Below are positions 36,927 to 48,944 of a stretch of DNA of 64,000 bases, piece by piece. Both the position numbers and the translations under genes were made by a program. The notes beneath the pieces are model-generated. The model saw only the letters and a list, made by a program, of their open reading frames with translations, ran no database searches and was not told the DNA's origin. The DNA comes from Agriotes lineatus (Eukaryota > Arthropoda > Insecta > Coleoptera > Elateridae): the NCBI GenBank assembly GCA_940337035.1, contig CALNHX010003546.1, positions 62,001-126,000 of the forward strand. Reading direction: 5' to 3'. Each line of letters opens with the position of its first letter. The first letter of the stretch is position 1.

Positions 36927-36948
36927 ACAGTGGTACCCAGGTACCACC
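36927..36948. repeat. Subterminal inverted repeat of piggyBac-1, right copy
   Basis: Perfect inverse of 31644-31665. The distance to the right TIR end is 42 bp, against about 206 bp on the left, so the ends are asymmetric. Confidence 0.85.
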
Positions 36949-37291
36949 TCCCGCTATGTACGTTGTATTATTTTTGCCGCCACATAAGGGTTAATGAGAA
37001 GGTTGGTATTGCATCTCGGCGACAAGTTTAATAATATTTGGTTTAACCTTTAAATGTCGGTGCTAATGGCATCAACGTACATGCCGGATCGGGGTCTCCA
37101 AAGGACCCCATAACAAACAAATGTCTGAGCACGCATTTATAGGTTATTTTTAAAGATAAAACACAATCATAGATTTTGATGAAATAACATGTATTTAAAT
37201 CTTCATAAACACTAAAAAAACAGTATCTTACGTTAAAAACAAAATCAAAGTATAGACGAATCTAAATATGTATTTTAACAAAAAGTATTAC

Positions 37292-37828
37292 CTAATCTGA
37301 ACTGCACATTGAGCAAACCGATTTTTGTTCTTTTTTTCTATGGATTGCACACACAAACTTTTTATAAATGTCACATCTCGTGTTGATTTGTTTGTCACAT
37401 TTACGTAGACACTGGTAACATCTAGCATGTTTTCTGGCCCCTAGTTCTAGTTGAAGTTTATCTCTGCTTGGTAGGTTTTCGGATAAAATTCAACAATTTT
37501 GTAAGGCTCTTCGAACATTTACCTTGTAATTTTTGTATTCGGCTCTTATTTTTTGCATATTGTTTTTAGCAAGGTCGTCGCTTAATTGCAACAGAAAAAA
37601 ACGATGGCACGAGCAATTTTTCTTTTGGCGTTTCGATATCTTGAACAGTGTCTTGTGGTCTTGGTTCTTGATCTGAATCTTCTTCACTCTCTATCTCTAC
37701 GTTGCATTAATCTGATTCTGTAAAATTTTCGAATTCCAGTTCCGAGACCGAACTCCCTAAATTTAAATATTTATTAGCGCTTTATGCTCTCGTTGTGTTA
37801 GTGGTTTACGTCTTTTTGAAAAGTCCAT
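37292..37828 (-). pseudogene. piggyBac-3 transposase remnant, internally deleted
   Basis: It begins MDFSKRRKPLTQREHKAL, then an acidic stretch (SEEDSDQEPRPQDT), and then jumps to the C-terminal cysteine-rich region (CYQCLRKCDKQINTRC, CAIHRKKEQKSVCSMCSSD). The catalytic core is missing and frames change several times. AACCTTTAAATGTCGG near 37045 may be its end, but no partner end was found. Confidence 0.6.
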
Positions 37829-38039
37829 ATTAACCAAAATCTGTAAAAAATATTTAATTTTTAATATGAAATTTGGTACCACCTTGAAACAATTTTTTGG
37901 CTTAGCCTAATACTTTCACCATTTATCCAAGTATTTCAGGCTTAACCTGTATATTTTTAGTTGAATTATAAATCCTTTTGCATTTCAAATTCTTCAATTT
38001 TCCAAACAAACGCATTTTGTGCCTGTATCAAGTTCTTTT

Positions 38040-38415
38040 CGTTTGCACGATGCCCTCTCGACCTCCTCTTATCAGAGTCCGAGTCTTCCTGTGGGCTCGA
38101 AATTTTCGTACCTGGCACTTGCTGTCTTCGCTTGAGCCCGCCGATGCCGGCGCGGCTGAGGTTTGATTTTAATTATGTCAAATTACGTGCGCTCAACCAA
38201 TTTCAATGAGCAGTGTGTTTCTAAGGGCTGATTATGATCAGGTACGATTGCGCTTTTCTGTCTTATTATCTCCATAGTAATTATATTTTCCTTAGCTCTT
38301 AATTACCAGTTTCATACACGAGTTTTTCTCGGAGGCCAAGCCTTATCGCACTTTCAACACCTGCTGGCGCTTTGCTTAGTTGCTGCCGTTCGATGGTGCT
38401 TTTGCTGTATTCCAT
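38040..38415 (-). CDS. Doubtful two-exon small gene or exon fragment
   Basis: An ATG at 38415 opens a frame (MEYSKSTIERQQLSKAPAGV) with a GTAATT after about 38 codons. After CCTCAG at about 38157 there are two competing frames, one basic and serine-rich (QEDSDSDKRRSRGHRANEK). Which frame is used, and whether this is a gene at all, is unclear. No family was recognised. Confidence 0.25.
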
Positions 38416-38419
38416 TATG

Positions 38420-39306
38420 GTAGCAGATCACGACCAACTTATTTTAAACAACAGGGTGTAGCAACCTCCAGCCGGCGTTCGCCTGTTAGCCGTTTTTGCA
38501 CGTTGGTGAAGCGAGGTTAGTTGGTGCTATTCCGAGATATATCGTATCTTCAATACCTGTATTTTACATTTTAAAACCGTAAATATTTAAAATTGAAATG
38601 CATACGTTCCGCAATTATTAACATGTAATGTAACATTCAATTTCATACATACTCTTATTTTAATATTTAAATTTTTATGCTTATATTTAATTATGCTGTA
38701 TTTAAAGTTGCTATTTTGATGTGTATTTCGACCCTCTGTAAAAGGTACAGTCACGCTTTTTTATTTCAATAGCCTAAACAGAAGGTATTATTAAATGATT
38801 GAGGTATGCATATCCCATGAATAATTTGAATTTAAAGATATTAAAATAACCCGAAAGGGGTTTTAAATTTTATGCGTGTCGCAACTTTCAGTTCACGTAC
38901 ACAATGTTGCTATAAAATTGTTTGCATTTTAATTATTCTGATAATTTATTACTGACACTACAAGTCTTTTTTTATTGCTTATTAATTAAACGCTAGTCAC
39001 TTGTAGTTTATTTTTCTTATTATTTGAAATCTTTTGATTTATGGCGCCCATTTCCATTTCCTTTCCTTTTTTGAAGACATTCCAGGGTACATAGCTGATG
39101 ATTTGAACCTACGATCTAAGGCCGCCGATATTTGAGTTAGCTAGGGCCATTGCGGTGAGTAAAGAGTTTTTTAGAGCTGCCGTGGTGTATAAACGGTAGG
39201 GGGGGTTGATCTGCGATTTTTTTACTACCATCAATTATTTTAATTAGTCAATCGCAGGTCGGCTTCTTTATTGTTTCAACTTAATGCCGATTCGGGGTCG
39301 TCGCGA
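38420..39306. other. Unassigned AT-rich sequence
   Basis: No gene or paired ends were recognised. A GGGGGGG run lies near 39200. Confidence 0.35.
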
Positions 39307-39493
39307 GTGATATGTTTGGTAACGCCCAAATCGAAAAAAAACTTTATTGTTTTCTTTCTCACACATAAAAGCGGAGCTTAAACAGAACGATCTACTAACT
39401 AGTACATTCGGCTTAAGACTGAATAAGATATTATTAAAAGGCGAGAATGCAGACTCGCAAAGTTGCATCTAAGCATTGATAGCGCTAATCAAC
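39307..39493 (-). repeat. gypsy 3' LTR
   Basis: Same sequence as 43131-43317 apart from a few substitutions. It includes TTATTAAAAGGCGAG and an A-run near 39336. It abuts the truncated polymerase ORF with no polypurine tract. Confidence 0.85.
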
Positions 39494-41215
39494 GTTCGGT
39501 AATTTAGCAAAGTCTTTTACAAATTGTCTATAGTAACCGAAAAGTCCAAGAAATGATTTAATTTCTGTACGAGTTTTGGGGAGAGGAAAGTTCGCGATAG
39601 CATGAATTTTGTCGGGATTTGGTTTAATTCCGTCGGGAGTAATAATATGACCTAAGTAATTTATCGATTTATGCTACAATTCTAACTTGTCAAGTTGAAT
39701 TTTTAGATTTGTGTTACGGCATCTTTGAAATACGTTTCTTAATCTATTTAAATGTTCTTGTAGGGAAGTCGAAAATATTATAACATCATCTAGGTATACA
39801 AGACATTGTTGGGGTGTTAGGCCTAATAGGGCAGTATTAATGGCTCTTTGGAAGGCAACTTGGGAATTTTTTTAATTTGAAGGCATTCTTTTGAATTGGT
39901 AATGGCCTTCTTCGGTTGAAAAGGCCGTTTTCTCTCTGTCTTCTGGTTTGATTTTAATTTGGTGAAAACCGCTTGCGAGGTTTAGGGTCGAGAAATATTG
40001 TGCTCGTCCTAAAGTATCGAGTACAGTTTCTATATTTGGGAGAGGGTGTTTATCTTCAATGGTTACAGCATTTAATTTCCTATAGTCAATTACTATACGG
40101 AATTTTTGTTTGTCGGAGGCATCCTTTTTCTTGGGTACCACCCAAATGGGGAAATTGTAAGGTGATTCTGATGGTTCTATGATATCTTCTTTTAACATTT
40201 TGTTTATCTGTGTTTTAACTTCGGCTCTATAACAATGTGGGTATCTATAAGCTTTAGTGAAAATGTGGTTGTTAGTTTTCTTTCGAATATGATGTTGAGT
40301 CAAATTAGTACAAGTCAAAGGTAATTCTGGAGTATAGAAAATGTCTTTGTATTCGAAACAAAGGTTTTTCAGGAGTGTTTGTTCTTCTTCGTTTAAATGA
40401 TCTAAACGTAGATTTGTTTTTAAATTTTGTTCCAAAATTTGTTTTTTTGAGGTCCCGGTATTTTCGATACTAAAGGAAAAATTGTGGTTATTAATTGATA
40501 TCGTTTCAGTGTCTTGAATTTGAAATTCTAAATATAAAGTGGTGTCTATGTATATGGATTGTTCTTTTTCGGACACATTTAATATAGTTGTTGTGAACCA
40601 ATTGTTGTGCAAATGTACTATACCGGGGGGTATGGTTAAAGTATCAGAAATTTTTATTTTTGGACATAATTTATTTCCATTTTGTCCAATGGCTGGTAAT
40701 CTAATAGTCGTTTCGGTACGGGGTAAAATTGTTTTTTGGTACAGCAAATTTTCAGTATTTTTAAATTTTAAGAAGTTAAATTCGTTTCGTTTTTGTCGTT
40801 GTTTTGTTATGGATGGGTTATAAAAGAATGGTACGGTAGTATTTTCGGTTTGTATATGCATCCATTTGTAATCAATGTTAGCTGGAAGGGTGGCCAATAG
40901 GTCTGATCCTATGAGGCCTACATATTCGTCATGGAAGTTATAAAGGTAAACTTGATGGTTACCAGGTTTTTGAAAAAGTGTAGGTAGAGGAATTTCGGCG
41001 ACTAGATTATGTTTAGAGGTGCCATGAGAGGTTGTAATTTCAAAGTTGTGTTGATAAACAGAATCTGGGAAATTTTTAAAAACAAATTCGCGGGATATTA
41101 TTGTTTTTGATGATCCAGTGTCAATTATGAGTTTTTCGTTGGTTTGTGGAAGTATTATAAATATTAGGTTTGATTTAGGGTTTATAGAGAAGTGTTCTAC
41201 GGAGGCCATTAACAA
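39490..41215 (-). pseudogene. gypsy protease and reverse transcriptase, truncated
   Basis: The protease motif IIDTGSSKTIIS lies near residue 30. The reverse transcriptase follows with FPIWVVPKKKDAS, FRIVIDYRKLNAVT and the catalytic YLDDVIIF. A lost base near 39890 shifts the frame after FKRMP, and a TAG at about 39674 interrupts it again. The protein ends in FGYYRQFVKDFAKL exactly where the LTR begins, so the connection, RNase H and integrase are missing. Confidence 0.85.
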
Positions 41216-41219
41216 AAAT

Positions 41220-42539
41220 TTACAGGTTCGTCAAGGTCTTCATTGTCAGAGTCCGCGTCGGGCAGACTGAAAAAATCTGTAGTTGGGTCTAACGTTGCCT
41301 AATGTGATTCGAAATTATTGTCATTTTGTATTGGAACATTTAAATTTCTTCTGGGTGGCTAAGTACTTCGTGAGGATCTTGTTGGAATTCCGCATTCATG
41401 TCGTGCATTACTGAGATGGGAAATTTGGGGAATTATTTTTCTGTTGGAAATTGTTTTGGTTTTGAAAAGTTCGATTAAAAGGGGGAAATTGGTTAAATGG
41501 TCTTTGGCTTTTAAAGTTTCCTATTTGTTGTGAAGCTGGGCGCTTCTGGATTGTTGAGGTTTCCATGGGTTCAGGTTTATGTGTGGGTTGAAAATTTTTC
41601 TTTGGTGCGAAATACGTTACGATTAGATGAGATTGGTCTTTGGTAGCCAAAAGATTGAGTTGGAGGTTGATTAGGGTTTAATTGCGTTACGGGTGTAACA
41701 TTAGGTTGAAATCGTGGAGAATAATTTTGCTGGGTTGAAAAGTGAGGTTTCTGAATGGTTTTTGTTGGTTGTTGTAATAAAATTTGGGGTTTATTTTGTG
41801 AATTTTGGAAATATCTAACATGCAATTTTTCTTTAACAATAGTTAAGGCATTTTCTAGTGTACGGGGGGCTCGTGATCTTATGAAAGGTCCAAGTGGATC
41901 CATGAGTCCACCAGTAAATTATTTTAATGTTAAAGCTTTCGCGTTGGTTATGCGATAATCTTTAATAGCCTGTGCATCAGTTGAAAGGGATATCTTTGAA
42001 TTTAGAATTGCTAATAAAGAGCGACATCTGTTGTAGAAATCAACAGAATGTTCCTTAAAAATTTGCCTAAGTCTTGTCAGATCGATAACTAGATTTAATT
42101 CTGAACGTTCATCTCCGAAATTTTCGATTCGAATGGTTTTTTGGTCGATCCATGATAGAATTGTCTGTCCGGTGACCACTTCTAAAGCTGATCCTTTTAA
42201 TCTGTTTCGGGCGGCAGATAAGAGAAGTTTATTGATATACGCGTTAGCGTCGTTTGTCTGATAAAATTGGCCAAAAATGTCCTCTGCGGCTCGGATCTAC
42301 TCACTGAGTTCAATAGGATTGTCGTCATATCGTGGGATTTCATTTAATATTGACATATGAAATCCTGAAGGATAATTTACCAAAATTGGTTGTTGTGAGG
42401 CTTGTTGTACGCCACTTTGATTTTCTAAAGACATGTTTAAGATGGATGGGCGTAAATTATTTTCAATACGCCTAGTAGTATTTATTTGTTCTATTTGTTC
42501 GCTTTCGGATTCTGAAGATTCCGAATCTGAACTATTCAT
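41220..42539 (-). pseudogene. gypsy gag, interrupted
   Basis: Capsid-type protein in pieces: an acidic start (MNSSDSESSESESEQ), a gag core (FGQFYQTNDANAYINKLLL, LTRLRQIFKEHSVDFYNRC), and a Gln/Pro/Asn-rich tail (FQPNVTPVTQLNPNQPPTQS). There are stops at about 42300 and 41917 and frame changes near 41577. No zinc knuckle was seen. Confidence 0.75.
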
Positions 42540-43119
42540 ACGCCCTGTGAGTGTTGCACTTTGTTTTAAGGGGGAATTTGTTGTTAGTAGGGCCTTAAAA
42601 TTAACCTAATTCAGGGTGCCTACGCATAGGTACAAAGTCAGCTGGCAGAATTAAGCACACCTAGTGTATGCGCCGAGTCCTCGTCTCTTTGCACCTACCT
42701 GATCTTAAAACTAATTGCTTAAAGCTAATAATAGTAGTAGGGTTTAAATTGTTTAATATAAAAAGCGATTCGTTGCACTTTCACTTATAAATTTTAAATT
42801 TTACTTACGATGCGTAGAACTGCATCTTCCAACGACTCCGATAGTCAGGGGGCTCCGATAGCCAGGTGTCTGCGATAGACGTTATAGGTTGCAGGAACCA
42901 GCGATTCTCACCGTTGGCGATTTTTGTCCTTGATGACGGAATCGACTGTTTCCAGGCGGGTTTCCTTCCGTTTGGCTTCCGCGATGTTTGTTTTCCACCA
43001 AGGGTTCAGGATCTCTTAGGGATTGTTGGTTTCTGTAGCTTGAATATATAGAAAGTTCGAAGTGCACTACAAATTTTAATGTTCGAAAATTTGTTTAGTG
43101 CCCTCTCTATATATGCGAA

Positions 43120-43130
43120 CGACTGCGCCA
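43120..43130 (-). promoter_or_regulatory. Primer-binding site, tRNA-Ser type
   Basis: TGGCGCAGTCG on the minus strand directly follows the 5' LTR. This matches the serine-tRNA primer site known in several insect gypsy-group elements. Confidence 0.75.
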
Positions 43131-43317
43131 GTGATATGTTTGGTAACGCCCAAATCGAAAAAAAACTTTATTGTTTTCTTTCATACACATAAAAGCGGAG
43201 CTTAAACAGAACGATCTACTAACTAGTACATTCGGCTTAAGACTGAATAAGATATTATTAAAAGGCGAGAATGCAGACTCGCAAAGTGGCATCTAAGCAT
43301 TCATAGCGCTAATCAAC
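43131..43317 (-). repeat. gypsy 5' LTR
   Basis: Partner of 39307-39493. Its end is followed directly by the primer-binding site, which fixes its 3' boundary. Confidence 0.85.
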
Positions 43318-43640
43318 AGGAAGCAGATAAATCATATCTATTATAACTAAGCAGTTTTTATATATGTAATTCGCGAGACCCCACTTACCTAATTGTCTTA
43401 TAACTTGACACTTTCCCAACGGCGCATTAAACCAAACTAACACGTGATTTTTTAGGCTTTCACGGCCATTGTCATTAAGTAACAAACGACTTCCGGGATT
43501 GGACCGTGTCATGATTGAGATCGAAGAATTCAACGTTTCGCCCACTTTCGTAAGGGGCTTCATCAGGAGGAAAAAGCAAAGAGCACGGTAACTCAACGTG
43601 TTAACCACGCCAGAGGCGAAACTCTACTAACTATCGGTAG
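43318..43640 (-). mobile_element. Penelope-like terminal fragment with hammerhead-like core
   Basis: On the minus strand CTGATGAAG and GCGAAACG frame a short hairpin (GCCC and GGGC) at 43530-43567. CTGATGA plus GAAA is the conserved core of hammerhead ribozymes, which Penelope-like elements carry in their terminal repeats. The reverse transcriptase is not present. It lies between the gypsy 5' LTR and piggyBac-2. Confidence 0.45.
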
Positions 43641-43699
43641 AAGAAAAAATTCTCGCCTTTCTAATGAGCCATTAATGCAACCAATAGGCCGTAAATATC

Positions 43700-46592
43700 C
43701 ACTACAATCAAAATCGATTGACGTGTTTCGGCATATCAGTGACAAGTGTCAAAATATGGAGATATTGAATTATTCCATTTAACTGGTGCACACTGTATAT
43801 TGCAATTACATATGGCTGGGGAATCAAGATATCTTTTCTTTCTTTGCGATTGTATCTTTTTGTGTTGGACAATGGTTCGATCGTAAAATTGTTACTAATC
43901 GTCGTGGCGACTGCGTTGTCATTCCATATTTTTAGTGACACTTTGGAAACTTCATCGAAGGAAGAATCATGACTACCTCGTTCCCTTTTTGATATAATTT
44001 TTACGTTTTGTAGTGGACATTTATTGGTTCGGTTATCTCTTATTGTACCCGTTGCATAAAAGGCCTTTTGATCTAAGAACGTTAAGAGTTTGTAAGAGGA
44101 AAAAAATGTCGAAGAGAATACGATGATTTTTCTGGATTTTCTACTATTGTTAGCAAATCTACAACGATTTGACCTCCTAAACCAAGTTCTGATTTTTCTT
44201 TGGATGCATCATCTCCCCTATACGGCATAAAGTGAAACAAATAGCCATCTGCACAGGTTAGGCACCAAATTTTAAATCCGAACGTCACCGGTTTTCCCTT
44301 TATGAACATTTTGCAGGAATGCCTGCCGAAATAGGGCACCATTTGTTCGTCTATCGAAAGATTATGAGAAAATATACCAAATTGCATGTTTTTCTTGTTG
44401 ATAATATCAAAAATGGGGCGAAGTTTAGAAAATTTGTCGGATTTGTCTAATTGTGAGTTATTCGACAAATGCAGATTTCTTTTTATATTTCGAAATTTGT
44501 TGCGACTCATATAACCACGTACTAAGTCCAAACCCTTGTCTTCGTCTTTAGACCAGTATAAATCAGTGTGTGATAGCCGTATAGTATCAATATCCCCAGG
44601 AAACGCTTGAGATCTGCTACACCAAATTAAAAATCGTGGCGATTATTCTCATTAGCGTATTTGAGGGAATAATTCACAATTTATTGTGGATAAAACTTCA
44701 TCGTTGTAAAATAAGTAAAATATTTCTAATGGAGTTTTCTCGCCCAAGTTAGCTTTTATGTCTTCATGGCAACTGGTTTCTTTCGACTGTGGTAACTTCT
44801 CGTACCTAGTCTCGCCCTTTGTCCAAATCGGTACTGGCGTCTTTGCCTTCATATTTTTTACAAGCTTCTGCCTTTTTATTGCAAGTGTTTCGTCGTCCGA
44901 GTCGTCAAAATCATAATTTGCATTATTCGTACGTACTTCTAACGTACCCGCTACTCTACCTCATTTGGAAGATATTCTTTGTTTAGCAGATCGTCGTCGA
45001 TGTTTTCTTCGTCTGTAAGGTCGTCTACCTCTGGAGGAATATACAGGGTGTTTCATTAATAATTGGAAATATTTTAACTGTAGAATCCTGGGCTGAAAAT
45101 ATTAATATTTAACCCAAATCACTTAGATAAAATGTGGTTCCTTACTGAGATATAGGGTGTTTTATTTAAAAATTTAAAAATGATTTTGCTACATTACTGT
45201 AAAACTATTCGACATATCCGTATCATATTTGGCAGGAAGTGTAGACACTGTAAACCATGCTAAATTATGTTAAATAAACGCTTGTGGTTACTACCAGAGG
45301 CGTACGACAGGGGCAAGTGATTGGTTGACCCTTCCCAAATTCTACGCCACTGGCGGAATTGCCATTTTAGCACACTTTTTCGATTCTCCAATACTTTCTA
45401 CATAAATAACATACTCTTTCTTCGTAATGATAAAGTCATTATTTTTCGAGATATTTAAAGTTAAACATAAAGCTGAACAGTTATTTTGATTTTAATGTGT
45501 ATTAATTATGTCGGTGTTTTTTGTTATAAGATTGCATTTATTACGCAAATGAAACTTTAATCCGTATTAACAAAAAAACATAATGTTGTTTAATGAAATT
45601 TATTGAAACGAATACATAGATGCATTCAACATAAAAACAAATTGTGGTTCTGAAAAGAACCATTTTGTTATACCTAATCTAAATAAAAGAACAATTTTAA
45701 TAACATGAAAATATCAAAAACCTTTTATAATAAATGTTCAGTGTGACTCCCGTTTACCTCAATAAGTTTATCAATTCTTTTCCTAAACGATCTTCTAACT
45801 TTAAAAAATATGTTTGGCTGATTGGCAATAAAATTAGCGGAATTTACTATTTGCTGCTATAGTTCTTGACGATTATTTATTTCTTGTGAGTTAACGAGCG
45901 ATTTTTTGTTAATACAGATTAAAATTTTAATTGGCGTAATAAATGCAATCTTCTGACAAAAAACACCCACATAATTAATACACATTAAAATCAAAATAAC
46001 TGTTCAGCTTTATGTTTAACTTTAAATATCTCGATAAATAATGACTTTATCATTACGAAGAAAGAGTATGTTATTTATGTAGAAAGTATTGGAGAATCGA
46101 AAAAGTGTGCTAAAATGGCAATTCCGCCAGTGGCGTAGAATTTGGGAAGGGTCAACCAATCACTTGCCCCTGTCGTACGCCTCTGGTAGTAGCCAGAAAC
46201 GTTTATTTAACATAGTTTAGCATCGTTTACAGTGTCTACGCTTCCTGCCAAATATGATACGGATACGTCGATTAGTTTTAAAGTAATGGAAAAAAATCAC
46301 TTTTAAATTTTTAAATAAAACATCCTATATCTCAGTAAGGATCCATATTTTATCTAGGTGATTTTAGTTAAATATTAATATTTTGAGCCCAGGATTCTAC
46401 AGTTAAAATATTTCCAATTATTAATGAAACACCCTGTATATATCGCATCAACAGTATCTAAAACAATTTACTTACATTATCAAAAATGTTCTGTAACAGT
46501 AATTGTAATAAAAGTTCATCTTCTAGTTCTTGTAACACATCCTCTAAAGCCGACTCCAATTCTCTTTGAGTCAAATACTTTCTGGAAGCCAT
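43700..46592 (-). pseudogene. piggyBac-2 transposase, interrupted by a mariner-like element
   Basis: Exon 1 (46592-46476) encodes MASRKYLTQRELESALEDVL and ends at GTAAGT. The next exon reads DAIYIPPEVDDLTDEENIDD once the 1.4-kb insert at 45044-46436 is removed. Downstream are GYMSRNKFRNIKRNLHLS and LSIDEQMVPYFGRHSCKM (first catalytic D); the second block is shifted (HFFPLTNS frame) and has lost its D, and NVKIISKRERGSHDSS follows. The third block and Cys-rich tail are missing at 43700. Stops near 44955 and 44650 add to the damage. Confidence 0.8.
45044..46436. mobile_element. Mariner-like element with about 535-bp TIRs
   Basis: The ends start CAGGGTGTTTCATTAATAAT and the arms (45044-45578 and 45902-46436) match over their whole length at about 95%. 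TA flanks both sides. The 320-bp middle, read on the minus strand, ends a transposase: NFIANQPNIFFKVRRSFRKR and a final EHLL before a stop, as in mariner/Tc1-type C-termini. It inserted in piggyBac-2 and its removal restores that frame. Confidence 0.85.
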
Positions 46593-47089
46593 CGTCACTT
46601 GACTATAAATAAACAATAAAAACTAACCTCACATATGCACTGCACCATTCAACTGTACAGACTGAACTAACTGCGGAAAATAGTATGCAGGTCAACCGGA
46701 AACAATCTGCGCAAGTTCCAGCGTGCAAGAATTAACAACTACCCTGATCTGGCCAATGGTGCGTATACGCACCAATCGTTCGACAGGATATTTTGTCGAG
46801 CAAATATTGAAATTGGTTGAAATTGCTGATTTGATGGTAGTACACTGATATTTGTGATGGTAAAAATCCATCTACAAAAAAGAAAATAAAATGTAGCAGA
46901 TTCAGAAAAAAAATTTTTTTTTTCAATGCGCGAAACCCAAAATTTCCTATTATTAAGTAATTATCATTATGTCAAAAGCATCCTAAGGAAAATGAAAAAA
47001 ATAGCTAAATTATGCCTCTACCTTAGGTAAATACGATATAAAATTTTATGGCTGTAAATGAATAGTTGCCTAAAAAAAATTATTAGGCA
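46593..47089. other. Unassigned, AT-rich, between piggyBac-2 and hAT-4
   Basis: GGCCAATGGTGCGTATACGC near 46752 and CAATGGTGCACCATTGGCC near 47088 are similar, partly palindromic pieces, possibly transposon ends. An A/T homopolymer junction lies at 46906-46922. Confidence 0.35.
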
Positions 47090-48640
47090 ATGGTGCACCA
47101 TTGGCCATAAATGAGTTCACCAGAAATCTGGAAGAGTTTTTTGCCTGAATTGTAATTTCATAGCATTGTTCGTCGAGATTTATATCAAGCTGTTTTCTTC
47201 TACTGTGGCTAATCCGTTAACTTCGTAAATATTTATACTAAACGGATCTCGAATCCAGTTTTTGCTGTCATCTGGAACAGGAAAATAATCACGAAAACTA
47301 CGTCACAAATCTTGCTTATGAAACTTTCTGACACCTCGTCAGATAATTCTTCCTCAGCAGATTCAAGAAAGCTCCTGAGGTTTGGAAATGAGCCGTAGTT
47401 TTGGTTTGATAAGCGATTAATAACTTAATACCAACTTTTTGATCAGTGCTTCAATCTCATCTTCAACTTGAAAAATGGTTAAATGTTCTGCTTGAAGACT
47501 TAAGTTGAGTATATTTAAATGGGAGAAGATATCCGACAGATATGTCAATTTGGATAACCATAAAAATCATTCAAATGCTGGCTTAATGAAAAGGGCGATT
47601 GTTGCTCCATGAAAAATAATCTTCTCTCTGTTCAAAAGTCTTAAATTTAGTGACTTAGCTTTAATGAAATTGACAACTTTGACGACTTCATTCAATAATT
47701 TTCTCAGTTCTTCTGGCATCTTTTTAGCAAGCAGCGCCTTATGTATGCAGTGATGATTCCAAGTCACAGATGGTATGATATATGCCGAATTCGCGCTGTG
47801 TCCAGTCAATTTTCCAGACATTTCCCGCGCTCCATCTGTGCTAATTCCTATGTATTTTAACCAGTCAATTCCATTGGATGTGAGAAAAAAATTTAAATTG
47901 TTAAACACTTCTACAAAATTAGCATCTACCAACGAAGAGATGAATAACTTATCTTCGACAATTGTTCTTTCATACTCATATCTCACGTAACATAGTTAGA
48001 ACGTATTTTTGATTACGTTTGTACTTTCGCCCAGCTGGAGATTAAAATAGTAGCTTTCGCGAACTCTTCTATTCAACTCTTATTTTATATTCGCTGACAT
48101 ACAATCAATTCGTTTCTTAGCAGTGTCATTAGACAATGCTCTTAAATTGAGGTCCTTAGCAGCTTTTTCACTGATCATTGCAAAAACCATGGCTTTCGCA
48201 GCAGGCAATATCAGTTCTTCAGCAATTGTGTGAGGTTTTCCAGTCTTTCCGATAAGAAGGGCAACTTTAAACGAAGATCTCACGGCATTTTCATTGTTGC
48301 AGTCCTTTTTATCAGAGTCTTGCTTGTCCGTAGTTCCTGCTGTTTACTTTAAAAACAAATGATGCTTTTGATGGAATATTCTCTCTACTTAGTTTCTAGA
48401 CGTCTTCGCAATTTTGACGGCTTCATAGCCTCGTTGGACAGTAATTCGTAGCATAACAAACATTGTGGCTGTTGTTCGTATTTTGGACCTATACATATGA
48501 ACTCCATCAACAAATTTTCCTTGTTATATTTTGATATTTCTTCTTCTTACTATCAGTAGTATCATTTCGTTTTGAACATGATGCGCCCTTGTTAACATTA
48601 TCACTAATTTTGCGCTTCAAATTAAGTCAGCGATCCATTT
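47090..48640 (-). pseudogene. hAT-4 transposase, ZBED5/SCAND3-like, degenerate
   Basis: Recognisable parts include LPAAKAMVFAMISEKAAKDL (48080-48283), ISTDGAREMSGKLTGHSA (catalytic D), WNHHCIHKALLAKKMPEEL and VVNFIKAKSLNLRLL (47567-47986), then VPDDSKNWIRDPF and QKTLPDFW near 47130. Stops and frame changes separate them, and the dimerisation region is not visible. It belongs to the same subfamily as hAT-3 but is clearly more decayed. Confidence 0.65.
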
Positions 48641-48944
48641 TCCCTGCGGCAACGTGAACGATCCGTTCAATGCAACTATGAATCACCTACTGCGGAGACA
48701 CAGCCAGTGTTACCATATTTCAGAAACCTGTGGTGCCAACTCCTTTTTTTGAAAACGCTCAAAAGTGCAACCAAGCAAATCGCGTGGCGCCAAAATTTAA
48801 ATTGAATATAACTTGAAACAAAATTATTATTAAATGATAATTAAAACAAATGAATGAAAATAACTTGGCAACATTTATTAAAAGATATAGTAGGTTCATG
48901 TATTACAAATCATTACATACATTTATTATTTCTTCCACTTCATT

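Larger units (their letters stand above)
31438..36990. mobile_element. piggyBac-1 transposon, split by hAT-2
   Basis: TTAA flanks both sides (31434-31437 and 36991-36994). The ends are a perfect 12-bp TIR, CCCTTATGTGGC and its complement. Without hAT-2 the element is about 2.6 kb. The transposase reads leftwards. Confidence 0.92.
39307..43317 (-). mobile_element. Ty3/gypsy-type LTR retrotransposon, deleted
   Basis: Direct repeats of 187 bp (39307-39493 and 43131-43317) differ at only about four sites, so insertion was fairly recent. The order on the minus strand is LTR, primer-binding site, gag, protease and reverse transcriptase, LTR. RNase H and integrase are absent: the reverse-transcriptase frame runs directly into the 3' LTR. 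No target duplication was visible outside the LTRs. Confidence 0.85.

Noticed and set aside
38040..38209. Plus-strand frames over the doubtful small gene
   Set aside because: No motif; the minus strand looks more protein-like, and even that is doubtful.
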